Positions 27,583 through 39,189 of a DNA stretch of 64,000 nt are shown here, one piece after another. Positions within the stretch are counted from its first letter, which is position 1; the number at the start of each line of letters is the position of its first letter. The notes under the pieces are model-generated. The model was not told the DNA's origin. It was given only the letters and a program-made list of their open reading frames with translations, and made no database searches. A program made the position numbers and the translations under genes. Origin of the DNA: Naumannella cuiyingiana (GTDB taxonomy: Bacteria > Actinomycetota > Actinomycetes > Propionibacteriales > Propionibacteriaceae); assembly GCF_013408305.1 (NCBI RefSeq), contig NZ_JACBZS010000001.1:3162001-3226000 (forward strand). Direction: 5' to 3'.

Positions 27583-29286
27583 ATGATCACCGAAGTTCGC
27601 ATCCGCAATCTCGGGGTGATCTCCGATGCCGTCCTCGAACCCGACGCCGGGCTGACCGTGCTGACCGGCGAGACCGGAGCCGGCAAGACCATGATCGTTT
27701 CCAGCCTGGGACTGTTGCTCGCGCAGCGGGCCGACCCCGCAACCGTGCGGACCGGCACCGACCGGGCCCTGGTGGAGGGGCGGTTCGACGCCGACCGGCT
27801 GCCGTCCGCGCTGTCGGAGGCCGTGGCCGAGGCGGGCGGCGAGCTCGAGGACGGTGAGCTGCTCATCGCCCGCCAGGTCGGTGCGACCGGGCGCTCCCGC
27901 GCCTTCGTCGGCGGCGCCCAGACCAATCTCGATCGCCTCGGCTCGCTGGCCGCGGAGTTGATCACCATCCACGGGCAGTCCGGGCAGCTCGAACTTGCCC
28001 GCGCCGACCGACAGCGCGACATCCTGGACAGCTATGCCGGTCCCGAGCTGCTCGAGCTGCGCGCGGCGTACCACGAACTGTTCTCGACCCAACGCGCGGA
28101 GCTCGACGAACTCGCCGCGCTCCGCGCCGACGCCCAGGCCCGCGCGCGCGAGATCGACCTGTTGCGGTTCGGCATCGCCGAGATCGACCAGGTGGCGCCC
28201 GAGGCGGGCGAGGACGATCGGCTCGCCGAGGAGGCGAACCGGCTGACCGATGTCGACGAGCTCCGGGTCGCCGCCCGCACCGCCGGCGAAGCCCTCGCCG
28301 GCGCCGACGACGAACCCGGGACCGGGGCCCAGTCCGCGCTCGCCGCCACCGCCGCTGCGGCCCGGCAACTCGCCGACCGCGACGGCGCCGCGGCCGGCAT
28401 CGCCGACACGGCCGCCGAGCTGCTGGTCGCCGCGCAGGACCTCGGTGGGGAACTGTCGCGCTACGAATCGACCCTGGAGGCCGACCCGCAGCGGCTGGCC
28501 GCCGTGATGGACCGTCGGGCGGCGCTGGCCGGCCTGACGCGCAAGTACGGCAGCGACATCGACGCGGTGCTCGCCTGGCGTACCTCGTCGGCCGCCGAAC
28601 TCGAACGGTTGGCGGGCAGCGACGATCGGATCGACGAGCTCGCCGCCCGGACCGAGAGCCGGGCGCGAGAGCTGGCCGAGCGCGCCACGCGCCTCACCGA
28701 ACACCGCCGGGCCGCGGCCGACCGGATCGCCTCGACGGTCGGCGCCGAGCTGGCCGCGCTCGCCATGCCGCACGCGCGGCTCGCCTTCACCGTGGAGCCG
28801 GCCGTCGAGGCTGGGCCGTGGGGCGCGGACCGGATCGAGCTGGTGTTCTCCGCAAATGCCGGCATGGCACCGCAGCCGTTGGTCAAGGCCGCCTCCGGCG
28901 GCGAGCTGTCGCGGGTTCGCCTGGCGCTGGAGGCCGTCCTCGGCGACGCCGGCGCGGCCACCGGGGGCACCGTCGTCTTCGACGAGGTCGACGCCGGCGT
29001 CGGCGGTCAGGTCGGCCTCGAGATCGGCAAGCGGCTGGCGGCGATGGCGCGCGGCCACCAGGTCATCGTCGTCACCCATCTCGCCCAGGTCGCTGCCTAT
29101 GCCGACCGGCACTTCGTGATCGAGAAGTCCTCCGACGGCCAGGTCACCACCTCGGGGCTGACCGAGGTCACCGGAAAGGCCCGCGAGGCCGAGCTGGCGC
29201 GGATGATGGCCGGGCTCGCCGAGACGGGCAGTGCCCGGGCCCATGCGCGCGAACTGCTGGCGGAGGCGGCGCGCGCGGGGAAGTGA
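27583..29286 (+). CDS. recN: DNA repair protein RecN
   Basis: 567 residues, SMC-like ATPase for double-strand break repair. Walker A GETGAGKTMI (about 31-40), central coiled coil (about 160-390, Ala/Glu/Arg-rich heptads), signature KAASGGELSRVRLAL (about 440), Walker B VVFDEVDAGVGG and H-loop VIVVTHLAQVAAYAD. The start region is duplicated: ATGATCACCGA occurs at 27563-27573 and 27583-27593. The first copy opens a 7-codon frame that ends in the recN start (ATGA). No SOS box was recognised upstream. Confidence 0.95.
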   Translation: MITEVRIRNLGVISDAVLEPDAGLTVLTGETGAGKTMIVSSLGLLLAQRADPATVRTGTDRALVEGRFDADRLPSALSEAVAEAGGELEDGELLIARQVGATGRSRAFVGGAQTNLDRLGSLAAELITIHGQSGQLELARADRQRDILDSYAGPELLELRAAYHELFSTQRAELDELAALRADAQARAREIDLLRFGIAEIDQVAPEAGEDDRLAEEANRLTDVDELRVAARTAGEALAGADDEPGTGAQSALAATAAAARQLADRDGAAAGIADTAAELLVAAQDLGGELSRYESTLEADPQRLAAVMDRRAALAGLTRKYGSDIDAVLAWRTSSAAELERLAGSDDRIDELAARTESRARELAERATRLTEHRRAAADRIASTVGAELAALAMPHARLAFTVEPAVEAGPWGADRIELVFSANAGMAPQPLVKAASGGELSRVRLALEAVLGDAGAATGGTVVFDEVDAGVGGQVGLEIGKRLAAMARGHQVIVVTHLAQVAAYADRHFVIEKSSDGQVTTSGLTEVTGKAREAELARMMAGLAETGSARAHARELLAEAARAGK

Positions 29287-29339
29287 CCGCATTCGTTCGG
29301 CGTGGATTCCGCGCTGGGCGACCGCGCCACGTAGCATGA

Positions 29340-31724
<2,385 letters not shown>

Positions 31725-31728
<4 letters not shown>

Positions 31729-32639
31729 ACCCGCCCTCCCTGGTGCGGGCCTTTCTCGACCATCTCGTGGTCGAGCGGGGGCTGTCCGGGCACACCGTTG
31801 GTGCGTACCGGCGCGATCTGGACCGCTACCTGGCGCACCTGGCCGGGTCCGGGATCGACGATGCCGCCGCGATCGGCCCCGCGGAGGTCGCCGGATTCGC
31901 CCGGGTGCTCGCCGAGCCGCCACCCTCCGCCGGACCGCCGCTCGCGCCGGCCAGCATTGCCCGCGCGGTTGCCGCGGTGCGCAGCCTGCACCGGTTCGCC
32001 GCGCAGGAGGGGATCACCCCCGGCGACCCGGCGGCCACCATCAAGCCGCCGAAGCTGCCGCGCCGGCTGCCGAAGGCGCTGGCCGTCGCGGAGGTGCAGA
32101 CGCTGCTGGCCGCGCCGGACACCTCGACAGTCGCGGGGCTGCGCGACGCCGCGCTGCTGGAGCTGCTCTACGGGACGGGGGCCCGGGTCTCCGAGATCAC
32201 GGCGCTGGACGTCGACGACGTGACCGCGGCCCTGGAGGGTGGGGGACTGCGGTTGATCGGGAAGGGCGACAAGGAGCGGGTGGTGCCGCTGGGCAGCTAT
32301 GCCCGGCAGGCCGTCGAGGCATGGCTGGTGCGTGGTCGCCCGGCGTGGGCGGGCAGCGTACCCGCCCTGTTGTTGAACAGCCGCGGCACGCGGCTCACCC
32401 GCCAGCTCGCGCACAACGTGCTCGCCGCGACGGGGGCCCGGGCGGGCCTCGCCGGGCGGGTGACACCGCACGCCCTGCGGCACTCCTATGCCACCCACCT
32501 GCTGGACGGCGGCGCCGATGTCCGGGTCGTCCAGGAACTGCTCGGCCACGCCTCGGTGACGACCACCCAGCTCTACACCCTGGTCACCGTCGACCAGCTC
32601 CGCGACGTCTACCTGAGCGCCCACCCCCGGGCGCGGTGA
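31725..32639 (+). CDS. xerD: Site-specific tyrosine recombinase XerD
   Basis: 304 residues. N-terminal SAM-like core-binding domain (about 1-95) and catalytic domain with R in [10 protein letters not shown] in [24 protein letters not shown] in [13 protein letters not shown] and the tyrosine nucleophile there. Resolves chromosome dimers at dif with XerC. Placement with scpAB and a ParA is the normal actinobacterial context. GTG start overlaps the Nudix stop by four bases. Confidence 0.93.
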
Positions 32640-32652
32640 CCTCTCGCCCCCG

Positions 32653-32727
32653 CCTCTCGATTGTTTCCGTAGTTATGCCCGCTATCGGGCTCGGTTGGCG
32701 GGCATAACTACGGAAACAATCGAGAGG
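32653..32727. repeat. Perfect long palindrome, 30-bp arms with 15-nt loop
   Basis: Left arm 32653-32682 (begins CCTCTCGATTGTTTCCG) and right arm 32698-32727 are perfect reverse complements; loop TATCGGGCTCGGTTG. The arms are much richer in A/T than the genes on either side. It lies 13 bp after the xerD stop and 9 bp before the ParA start chosen here. No T-run follows. Related to the imperfect palindrome at 5680-5731. Confidence 0.92.
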
Positions 32728-32736
32728 GGCGGACTG

Positions 32737-33831
32737 ATGGCTCGCCTCGGGTCCCGGGTGGCGGCGCGGCGAAGCGGTAGGGTGAAACCGATCGCAGGAT
32801 CTGGCTGGCAGGGGCGTGATCCGGTGGATGTCGGACCCGGGCTCGCCCCGGGGGAAGGCGGTACGTTGCAGACGGTGGGCGAGCAGACGGTGGGCGAACG
32901 GGCCGGCGACGGCGCCGAGCCGATCCCAGCGGGCAGCGGCGATCCGATCGCCAAGCTGATCGAGGCCGGCATCGGGCCGGTCGATGACGACGGGCTCGGC
33001 CCGACGGGCCGGCCGCTGCCGCATCTGCGGGCGCCCGGGCCGCCGCCGGAGGTGACGAAGGCAGTCACCATCGCCATGTGCAACCAGAAGGGCGGGGTCG
33101 GCAAGACCACGACCACGATCAATCTCGGCGCCGCGCTGGCCGAGTACGGGCGGAAGGTCCTGCTGGTTGACTTCGACCCCCAGGGTTCGCTGTCGGTGGG
33201 GCTGGGGATCAACCCCCACACGCTGCAGACCAGCATCTACAACCTGCTGCTCGACGACGAGGCCGACGTCGACGAGGTGCTCACCGCGACCTCGGTGCCG
33301 GGGATGGACCTGCTGCCCAGCAACATCGACCTGTCGGCCGCGGAGATCCAGCTCGTCTCCGAGGTGGCGCGTGAGTACACCCTCGGCCGGGTGCTCGACC
33401 GGTTCCGGGACTCCTACGACGTGATCTTGATCGACTGCGCCCCGTCGCTCGGCCTGCTGACGGTTAACGCACTGACGGCAGCCGACAAGGTGCTGATGCC
33501 GCTGGAGTGCGAGTACTTCGCGCTGCGTGGGATCGCGATGCTCACCGACACGATCCGCAAGGTGCAGAAGCGGCTCAATCCGGGTCTGGCCGTTCTCGGC
33601 GTGCTCGGGACGATGTACGATGCCCGAACGCTACACAGCCGCGAGGTGCTGGAGCGCGTGGTGCAGGCATTCGGCGAGCAGGTCTTCCACACCGTGGTCC
33701 GGCGCACCGTGAAGTTTCCCGAGACGACCGTCGCCGGTGAGCCGATCACCACGTACGCCTCCGCCTCGGCCGGCGCGGGATCGTATCGGACCTTGGCTTT
33801 GGAGGTATTGCAAAGATGCCACGAACAGTGA
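32737..33831 (+). CDS. ParA/MinD-family ATPase
   Basis: 364 residues from ATG 32737, which has GAGGGG upstream inside the palindrome. A shorter GTG start at 32824 (335 residues), after a TAGGGT box at 32778-32783, is also plausible. The first 110 residues are variable; then comes the deviant Walker A CNQKGGVGKTTTTINLG, switch DFDPQGSLSVGLG, and Walker B VILIDCAPSLGLL. This is the chromosomal ParA that sits next to scpA in actinobacteria, distinct from the oriC parAB pair. Overlaps the next gene by 16 nt, which ties it to that small protein. Confidence 0.88.
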   Translation: MARLGSRVAARRSGRVKPIAGSGWQGRDPVDVGPGLAPGEGGTLQTVGEQTVGERAGDGAEPIPAGSGDPIAKLIEAGIGPVDDDGLGPTGRPLPHLRAPGPPPEVTKAVTIAMCNQKGGVGKTTTTINLGAALAEYGRKVLLVDFDPQGSLSVGLGINPHTLQTSIYNLLLDDEADVDEVLTATSVPGMDLLPSNIDLSAAEIQLVSEVAREYTLGRVLDRFRDSYDVILIDCAPSLGLLTVNALTAADKVLMPLECEYFALRGIAMLTDTIRKVQKRLNPGLAVLGVLGTMYDARTLHSREVLERVVQAFGEQVFHTVVRRTVKFPETTVAGEPITTYASASAGAGSYRTLALEVLQRCHEQ

Positions 33832-34175
33832 ACGCGAGCACGTCGGGCAATGCACTGCCCGACGTCAACCAACTCGACGTCAACCAACTCGACGGCAGCG
33901 ACGTGTCGGCCGCGGACCGGCCCCAGGCCGACGAGGCGACCCAGACCCCGCCGCACCGTGGCACGGGGCGGGTCCGCCACGACGAGAAGATCACCGTCTA
34001 CATCTCCACCGAGGAGTTGTTGGCGCTCGAGCACGCCCGGCTGGCGTTGCGGGCCGAACACGGGCTGGCCGTCGACCGGGGCCGGATCGTGCGCGAGGCC
34101 GTGGCCGCGGCGCTCGGCGACCTGGTCGAGCGCGGCAGCGACTCGGAGCTGATGAAGCGACTGAGGGGCGCGTGA
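33816..34175 (+). CDS. Small protein with ribbon-helix-helix-like C-terminus
   Basis: 119 residues. Disordered N-terminus (about 1-50) with an exact 15-bp duplication (33861-33890) giving DVNQLDVNQL. The C-terminal part has a strand KITVYIS, a helix TEELLALEHARLALRAEHG and a helix DRGRIVREAVAAALGDL, the layout of a CopG/Arc-type ribbon-helix-helix domain. It overlaps both ParA and scpA, so it is tightly co-translated. A DNA-binding partner for the ParA ATPase is a reasonable inference, by analogy with ParA/RHH plasmid partition systems, but unproven. Confidence 0.65.
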   Translation: MPRTVNASTSGNALPDVNQLDVNQLDGSDVSAADRPQADEATQTPPHRGTGRVRHDEKITVYISTEELLALEHARLALRAEHGLAVDRGRIVREAVAAALGDLVERGSDSELMKRLRGA

Positions 34176-35011
34176 CCTCCGAGCCGGCCTTCGTGGTTCG
34201 GCTGGACAACTTCGAGGGCCCCTTCGACCTGCTGCTGCAACTGATCGCCAAACACAAGCTGGACGTCACCGAGGTGGCGCTGTCCCGGGTCACCGACGAG
34301 TTCATCGCCCATGTGCGGGCCATGGGGCCCGAGTGGGACCTGGAGCTGATGAGCAACTTCCTGCTCGTCGCCGCCACCCTGCTCGATCTGAAGGCCGCCC
34401 GGCTGATCCCCAGCGGCGAGGTCGAGGATCCCGAGGACCTGGCCCTGCTGGAGGCGCGGGACCTGTTGTTCGCCCGGCTGTTGCAGTACCGCGCCTTCAA
34501 GGAGGTCTCGCACTGGATCGCCGCGCGGCTGGAGCAGCAGTCGCGTCGGGCGCCCCGACCCGGCGGCCTGGAGGAGCGCTTCAGCGGACTGCTGCCCGAG
34601 GTCGAGATCCGCGCCACCCCGGACGATCTGGCCCGCCTGGCGGCGCGTGCGCTCGCGCCGAAGGAGGCCGTCGAGGTCTCGCTGAGCCACCTGCATGCCT
34701 CCACCGTGAGCGTGGTGGAGGAGGCCAGGCTGGTCGTGCGCCGGCTGCGGCAGCAACGACGCCTGACGTTCGCCGACCTGGTCGCCGACGCACCGGACAA
34801 GCTGACCACCGTGTGCCGGTTCCTGGCGCTGCTGGAGCTCTACCGCGAGCGGGCGGTCGGCTTCGAGCAGCCCGATCCGCTGGGGCCGCTGCAGATCGCC
34901 TGGGTCGGCAGCGATTCCGGAGACCTGGCGATCAGCGACGAGTTCGACGAGGAGGCGGCGCCGGCCGACTCCGATTCCGGTACGCCCGATGCGCGGAAGG
35001 TGAGCAGATGA
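34172..35011 (+). CDS. scpA: Segregation and condensation protein A (kleisin)
   Basis: 279 residues. Kleisin that bridges SMC heads with ScpB. N-terminal FVVRLDNFEGPFDLLLQLIAKHKLDVTEVALSRVT segment is the family hallmark; C-terminal winged helix near 190-240 (LTFADLVADAPDKLTTVCRFLALLEL). Acidic tail. GTG start overlaps the previous stop by four bases. Confidence 0.94.
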   Translation: MTSEPAFVVRLDNFEGPFDLLLQLIAKHKLDVTEVALSRVTDEFIAHVRAMGPEWDLELMSNFLLVAATLLDLKAARLIPSGEVEDPEDLALLEARDLLFARLLQYRAFKEVSHWIAARLEQQSRRAPRPGGLEERFSGLLPEVEIRATPDDLARLAARALAPKEAVEVSLSHLHASTVSVVEEARLVVRRLRQQRRLTFADLVADAPDKLTTVCRFLALLELYRERAVGFEQPDPLGPLQIAWVGSDSGDLAISDEFDEEAAPADSDSGTPDARKVSR

Positions 35012-35754
35012 GCACGGCCGAGGACGAGCCGCAGGTGATCGCGGAGCCCGATGCCGGGCCCGCGCCGGGGACCGAGCCCGGGAGCGAGGCCGCGAGCCCC
35101 GCGCCGACCGACCTGGGCGGTCCGGTGGAGGCGCTGTTGCTGATGGCCGAGGAGGCGGTCTCGACCGAGCAACTGGCCAGCGCCCTGCAGGTACCGGTGG
35201 CGCCGGTCGCCGCCTGCCTGGCGGAGTTGCAGGCCAGCTATGACCGGACCGGACGTGGATTCGAGTTGCGCAATGTCGGCGGCGGGTGGCGGCTGTGGAC
35301 CCGGCCCGAGCACGCCGACGTGCTGGCCCGCGCGGTGCTGGAGGGGCAGCAGGCCCGGCTGTCCCAGGCGGCTTTGGAGACGCTGGCGGTCGTGGCGTAC
35401 CTGCAGCCCGTCTCACGATCGCGGGTCGCCGCGGTCCGGGGGGTTAACGTGGACGGTGTGATGCGAACGCTGGTGGCGCGCAACCTGGTCGCGGAGGCCG
35501 AACCCGATCCCGCGGGCGGTCCGGCGACGCTGTTCCGGACCACCGACTACTTCCTCGAGCGGATGGGAATGCAGAGCCTGGACGAGCTGCCGGCCCTGGC
35601 GCCCTACCTGCCCGATGCCGCCGACCTGGAGGCCGAGCTCGGCCAGCTCGCCGCCGCAGATCCGGGGCCCGCGTCGGCGCCGGATCAGGAGGCCACCGCC
35701 GAGGATGCGGCTCCCGAGGAACCCGCCGATCAGGCTGGGCGCGACGATGGCTGA
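35008..35754 (+). CDS. scpB: Segregation and condensation protein B
   Basis: 248 residues; two winged-helix domains (about 35-195): VEALLLMAEEAVSTEQLASALQV and LSQAALETLAVVAYLQPVSRSRVAAVRGVNVDGV. Flanked by acidic N- and C-terminal tails. Forms the SMC-ScpAB condensin complex. Four-nt overlap with scpA and 8-nt overlap with rluB. Confidence 0.94.
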   Translation: MSTAEDEPQVIAEPDAGPAPGTEPGSEAASPAPTDLGGPVEALLLMAEEAVSTEQLASALQVPVAPVAACLAELQASYDRTGRGFELRNVGGGWRLWTRPEHADVLARAVLEGQQARLSQAALETLAVVAYLQPVSRSRVAAVRGVNVDGVMRTLVARNLVAEAEPDPAGGPATLFRTTDYFLERMGMQSLDELPALAPYLPDAADLEAELGQLAAADPGPASAPDQEATAEDAAPEEPADQAGRDDG

Positions 35755-36493
35755 CGAGCACCCGGCCGACCAGGACGGGGTCCGGCTGCAGAAGGTCCTC
35801 GCCGGGGCCGGCGTGGCGTCGCGCCGGGCGGCCGAGGCGCTGATCGAGGAGGGCCGGGTCGAGGTGAACGGCGCCCTGGTCACCGAGCAGGGCCGCCGGG
35901 TGGACCCCGAACGCGACGTGATCCGGGTGGACGGCTCGCGCATCCCGCCACCGCGTCGGCACCGCTACGTGGTGATCAACAAGCCGCGCGGGGTGGTGAC
36001 CACCATGGACGACCCGCAGGGCAGGCGTACCGTCGCCGACCTGCTCGAGTCCCGCGAACGGTTGTTCCACGTCGGCCGGCTGGATGCCGAGACCCAGGGG
36101 CTGTTGATCATGACGAACGACGGCGAGTTCGCGCACCGGATGAGTCATCCGTCGCACGAGGTGGACAAGACCTATCTGGCGGAGGTGCGTGGTCTGGTCG
36201 ACCGCGCGACGCTGCGCCGACTCGCCGACGGCGTGGAGCTCGAGGACGGGCCGGTCCGGCCCGACCGGGTCAAGATCGTTTCCACGAGCGCCGAGAACAC
36301 CCTGCTCCGGGTGGTCCTGCACGAGGGCCGCAACCGGATCGTGCGGCGGATGTTCGACGAGATCGGCCACCCGGTACGCAAGCTGTCCCGCACCGCGATC
36401 GGCCCGGTCCGGCTCGGTCGGTTGAAGCCGGGGGAGAGCCGCGACCTGACCCGCGAGGAGCTCGGTGCGCTGCTGGACCGGGTGGGGTTGTGA
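35747..36493 (+). CDS. rluB: 23S rRNA pseudouridine synthase (RluB-type)
   Basis: 248 residues. N-terminal S4 domain ([27 protein letters not shown]) and RsuA/RluB catalytic domain with the aspartate in [17 protein letters not shown], plus [12 protein letters not shown]. Makes pseudouridine in 23S helix 89 region in relatives. Typical neighbour of scpAB. A GTGAGGAG string just after the stop supplies the ribosome site of pafA. Confidence 0.92.
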   Translation: MADEHPADQDGVRLQKVLAGAGVASRRAAEALIEEGRVEVNGALVTEQGRRVDPERDVIRVDGSRIPPPRRHRYVVINKPRGVVTTMDDPQGRRTVADLLESRERLFHVGRLDAETQGLLIMTNDGEFAHRMSHPSHEVDKTYLAEVRGLVDRATLRRLADGVELEDGPVRPDRVKIVSTSAENTLLRVVLHEGRNRIVRRMFDEIGHPVRKLSRTAIGPVRLGRLKPGESRDLTREELGALLDRVGL

Positions 36494-36497
36494 GGAG

Positions 36498-37994
36498 ATG
36501 ACCCCGACCATTGCGTCCCGTCCGCCGCACCCGAGGGACCGGCGGATCTTCGGAGTGGAGACCGAGTACGGCGTGTCCTGCACGGTACGCGAGGGCCGCC
36601 GGCTGACCGCTGACGAGATCGCCCGCGCGCTGTTCCGGACCGTCGTCGCCTGGGGGAAGTCGAGCAATGTCTTCCTGCGCAACGGATCGCGGGTCTATCT
36701 CGACGTCGGTTCCCACCCCGAGTACGCCACCGCCGAGTGCGACGACCCGCGCCAACTGGTTGCCCACGACCGGGCGGGGGAGCGGATCCTGCACGACCTC
36801 GCCGAGCAGGCCGCCGGTCGCCTGGTGGACGAGGGCATCGATGCCGACATCTACCTGTTCAAGAACAATTCGGACAGTCACGGCAACTCCTACGGCTGCC
36901 ACGAGAACTACCTGGTGGACCGGACCGGAGACTTCTCCGCCTATGCCGATGTGCTGGTGCCCTTCCTGGTCTCGCGGCAACTGATCTGCGGGGCCGGCAA
37001 GGTCCAGCCGGGTGGGGCGTTCAGCATCAGCCAGCGCGCCGAACACATGTGGGACGGCGTGTCCTCGGCGACCACCCGGTGCCGGCCGATGATCAACACC
37101 CGCGACGAGCCGCACGCGGATCCCGAGCGTTACCGTCGGCTGCACGTGATCGTCGGCGATTCCAACCTGTCCCAGACGACCACTCTGCTCAAGATCGTCT
37201 CGACCGATCTCGTGCTGCGGCTGATCGAGTCCGGAACCGCGATCCGCGATCTTGCCCTGGAGAACCCGATCCGGGCGATCCGCGACATCGCCACCGACGT
37301 GACCGGGCGGCGTACCGTCGTCCGGGCGAGCGGTCAGACGATCAGCGGACTGGAGTTGCAGCAGTGCTATCTCGAGGCCGTCACCGGACTGGTCGGGGAG
37401 CGGGTCCCGGAGACCCCGGAGATCAAGCGCAGCATCGATCTGTGGCGGCGCTGCCTGACCGCCATCGAGACCGGCGACTTCGGCTCGGTCGAGACCGAGA
37501 TCGACTGGGTGATCAAGCGGCACCTGATCGACCGGTATGCGGCGCGGCACGGCCTCGCCGCCGATCACCCGAGGCTGGCCCAGCTCGATCTGGCCTATCA
37601 CGACATCGCCCCGGGCCGGGGCCTGTTCCGGATGCTCGAGGCTCGCGGCGACGCGGCCCAGGTCTGCGACGACGTCGAGGTGGCCGAGGCCATCGAGCAT
37701 GCCCCGGCGACGACCCGGGCGCGGTTGCGCGGCGCGTTCATCGAGGCCGCACAACAGGCGCGGGTGGACTACACCGTCGACTGGGTACACCTCAAGATCA
37801 ATGACCAGGTGCCGCGGGCCTGGGCGACCCCGCGGCCGAGCCCGGCCGGCGGCTCGTGGGCGAACACCACCGTGCTCTGCAAGGACCCGTTCGCGGCACA
37901 CGACGACCGCGTCGACCGCCTGATCGCCTCGATGCGGGCCGAGCCCGGACCCGGCGCCGGCGAGGATCGGTCGCCGGCCGGACCCACCGGGTAG
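36498..37994 (+). CDS. pafA: Pup-protein ligase
   Basis: 498 residues. Carboxylate-amine ligase fold; attaches the prokaryotic ubiquitin-like protein Pup to target lysines, marking them for the actinobacterial proteasome. Opens with [15 protein letters not shown], followed by [42 protein letters not shown] and [16 protein letters not shown], which fit PafA rather than Dop. About 45 residues longer than the mycobacterial protein, mainly at the N- and C-termini. Start supported by GAGGAG at 36493-36498. pup, dop, mpa and prcBA are not in the window. Confidence 0.94.
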   Translation: MTPTIASRPPHPRDRRIFGVETEYGVSCTVREGRRLTADEIARALFRTVVAWGKSSNVFLRNGSRVYLDVGSHPEYATAECDDPRQLVAHDRAGERILHDLAEQAAGRLVDEGIDADIYLFKNNSDSHGNSYGCHENYLVDRTGDFSAYADVLVPFLVSRQLICGAGKVQPGGAFSISQRAEHMWDGVSSATTRCRPMINTRDEPHADPERYRRLHVIVGDSNLSQTTTLLKIVSTDLVLRLIESGTAIRDLALENPIRAIRDIATDVTGRRTVVRASGQTISGLELQQCYLEAVTGLVGERVPETPEIKRSIDLWRRCLTAIETGDFGSVETEIDWVIKRHLIDRYAARHGLAADHPRLAQLDLAYHDIAPGRGLFRMLEARGDAAQVCDDVEVAEAIEHAPATTRARLRGAFIEAAQQARVDYTVDWVHLKINDQVPRAWATPRPSPAGGSWANTTVLCKDPFAAHDDRVDRLIASMRAEPGPGAGEDRSPAGPTG

Positions 37995-38004
37995 CCTTCG
38001 GCGG

Positions 38005-39057
38005 GTGCGCACGAAGAAGACCCATCGTTTCGACCTCCGCCCGGCCGGCCGCGCGCTGGCACTGACCGGGGCCGGACTGCTCCTGCTGGCGGCCTGCGGC
38101 AACCCCGCGGCCCCGGCACCCGGCGCCACCCCGGGCGAGCCGATGCCGACCGTTGCCCCGACCGGCGAGCCCGCGCCGAGCGGGTCGGCCACCCCGACGC
38201 CGACGATCAAACCGGCCGACAACCTCGACGCGATCAAGGTGACCGGCGACCCGCCGAAGATCGAGGTCAAGGCGCCCTGGGCGATCGACCAGACCCGCAG
38301 CAAGGTGCTCAAGGAAGGCGATGGTCCGACCGTGGGCGAGGCCGGCACGGTGGAGGTCAACTACATCGGCGTGAACGGCCGGACCGGGAAGGTCTTCGAC
38401 GAGTCCTACAAGAACGGCCAGCCCGTGACGTTCCCGCTCGACCAGGTGATCCCGGGCTTCCAGAAGGGCCTGGCCAAGCAGCGCCAGGGCAGCCGGGTCC
38501 TGATCGCCATGCCCGGCAGCGACGGCTACGACTCCTCCGGTGGATCCGGCGACGGCACGATCCAGGTCGGCGACACGCTGATCTTCGTCGTCGACATCGT
38601 CTCCACCTCCCTCAGCGGTCCCGAGGGCGAGAAGCAGGCCGCGCCGGCCGGCATGCCAGCGGTCGGCGAGGGCGCCGACGGCAAGGTCAGCATCGAGATT
38701 CCCGCCGGCGATCCGCCGGCCAAGCTGCAGACGGCGACCCTGATCAAGGGCAAGGGAAAGAAGGTTGGCGAGAACGACCAGGTCACCGTGAACTACGTCG
38801 GCTACTCGTGGAAGACCCGCGCCGAGATCGATGCGGGACGCAACGAGACGACGCCGCTCTCGGGCGTGATCGAGGGCTGGCGTACCGGTCTGAAGGGGCA
38901 GACGGTCGGAAGCCGCGTCGAGCTGGTGATCCCGCCCGCCCAGTCCTACCCCGAGGGCAACCAGCCCGGCCCGCCCGTGGTGGAGAAGGGCGACACGCTG
39001 GTCTACGTCGTCGACATCCTCTACACCCAGCCCGCCCAGCAGACCCCGGGCGGCTGA
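38005..39057 (+). CDS. Lipoprotein with two FKBP-type peptidyl-prolyl isomerase domains
   Basis: 350 residues. Signal peptide with lipobox LLLLAACG (cysteine 31), Pro/Thr-rich linker, then two FKBP domains (about 95-200 and 245-342). Domain 1 has VEVNYIGVNGRTGKVFDESY, PLDQVIPGFQKGLAKQRQGS and IFVVDIVS; domain 2 has VTVNYVGYSWKT, GVIEGWRTGLKGQTVGS and LVYVVDILY. Predicted to fold proteins outside the membrane. GTG 38005; TAGCCT (37992-37997), which includes the pafA stop, lies 7 nt upstream, giving a leaderless start. Confidence 0.9.
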   Translation: MRTKKTHRFDLRPAGRALALTGAGLLLLAACGNPAAPAPGATPGEPMPTVAPTGEPAPSGSATPTPTIKPADNLDAIKVTGDPPKIEVKAPWAIDQTRSKVLKEGDGPTVGEAGTVEVNYIGVNGRTGKVFDESYKNGQPVTFPLDQVIPGFQKGLAKQRQGSRVLIAMPGSDGYDSSGGSGDGTIQVGDTLIFVVDIVSTSLSGPEGEKQAAPAGMPAVGEGADGKVSIEIPAGDPPAKLQTATLIKGKGKKVGENDQVTVNYVGYSWKTRAEIDAGRNETTPLSGVIEGWRTGLKGQTVGSRVELVIPPAQSYPEGNQPGPPVVEKGDTLVYVVDILYTQPAQQTPGG

Positions 39058-39123
39058 CGGGTCAGGAATCGCGATCCCGGCGGGTCGCTCCGGGATCAGT
39101 CGGCCCGGCCCCGCCATCGCGCG

Positions 39124-39189
39124 CCACCCAACACTTCCTCGGTGACCCGACAGCTATAGGTGTTGGGTCACCGAGGAAGTGTTGGGTGG
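39124..39189. repeat. Perfect long palindrome, 25-bp arms with 16-nt loop
   Basis: Left arm 39124-39148 (begins CCACCCAACACTTCCTCGG), right arm 39165-39189, loop GACAGCTATAGGTGTT. It overlaps the last codons of bioN (stop at 39168) and lies between convergent genes, so it could act as a bidirectional terminator, but there is no T-run. Same layout as the 32653 element, with a different sequence. Confidence 0.9.

Noticed and set aside
27541-27586. LexA/SOS box upstream of recN
   Set aside because: No TCGAAC-N4-GTTCGA-like palindrome in the gap or in the end of nadK.
32653-32727. Insertion sequence or retron remnant at the palindrome
   Set aside because: No transposase, reverse transcriptase or target-site duplication is visible; kept only as an unclassified palindrome.
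32695-32736. TTG start for the ParA gene inside the palindrome loop
   Set aside because: Would place the start in the hairpin without a ribosome site; ATG 32737 or GTG 32824 fit better.
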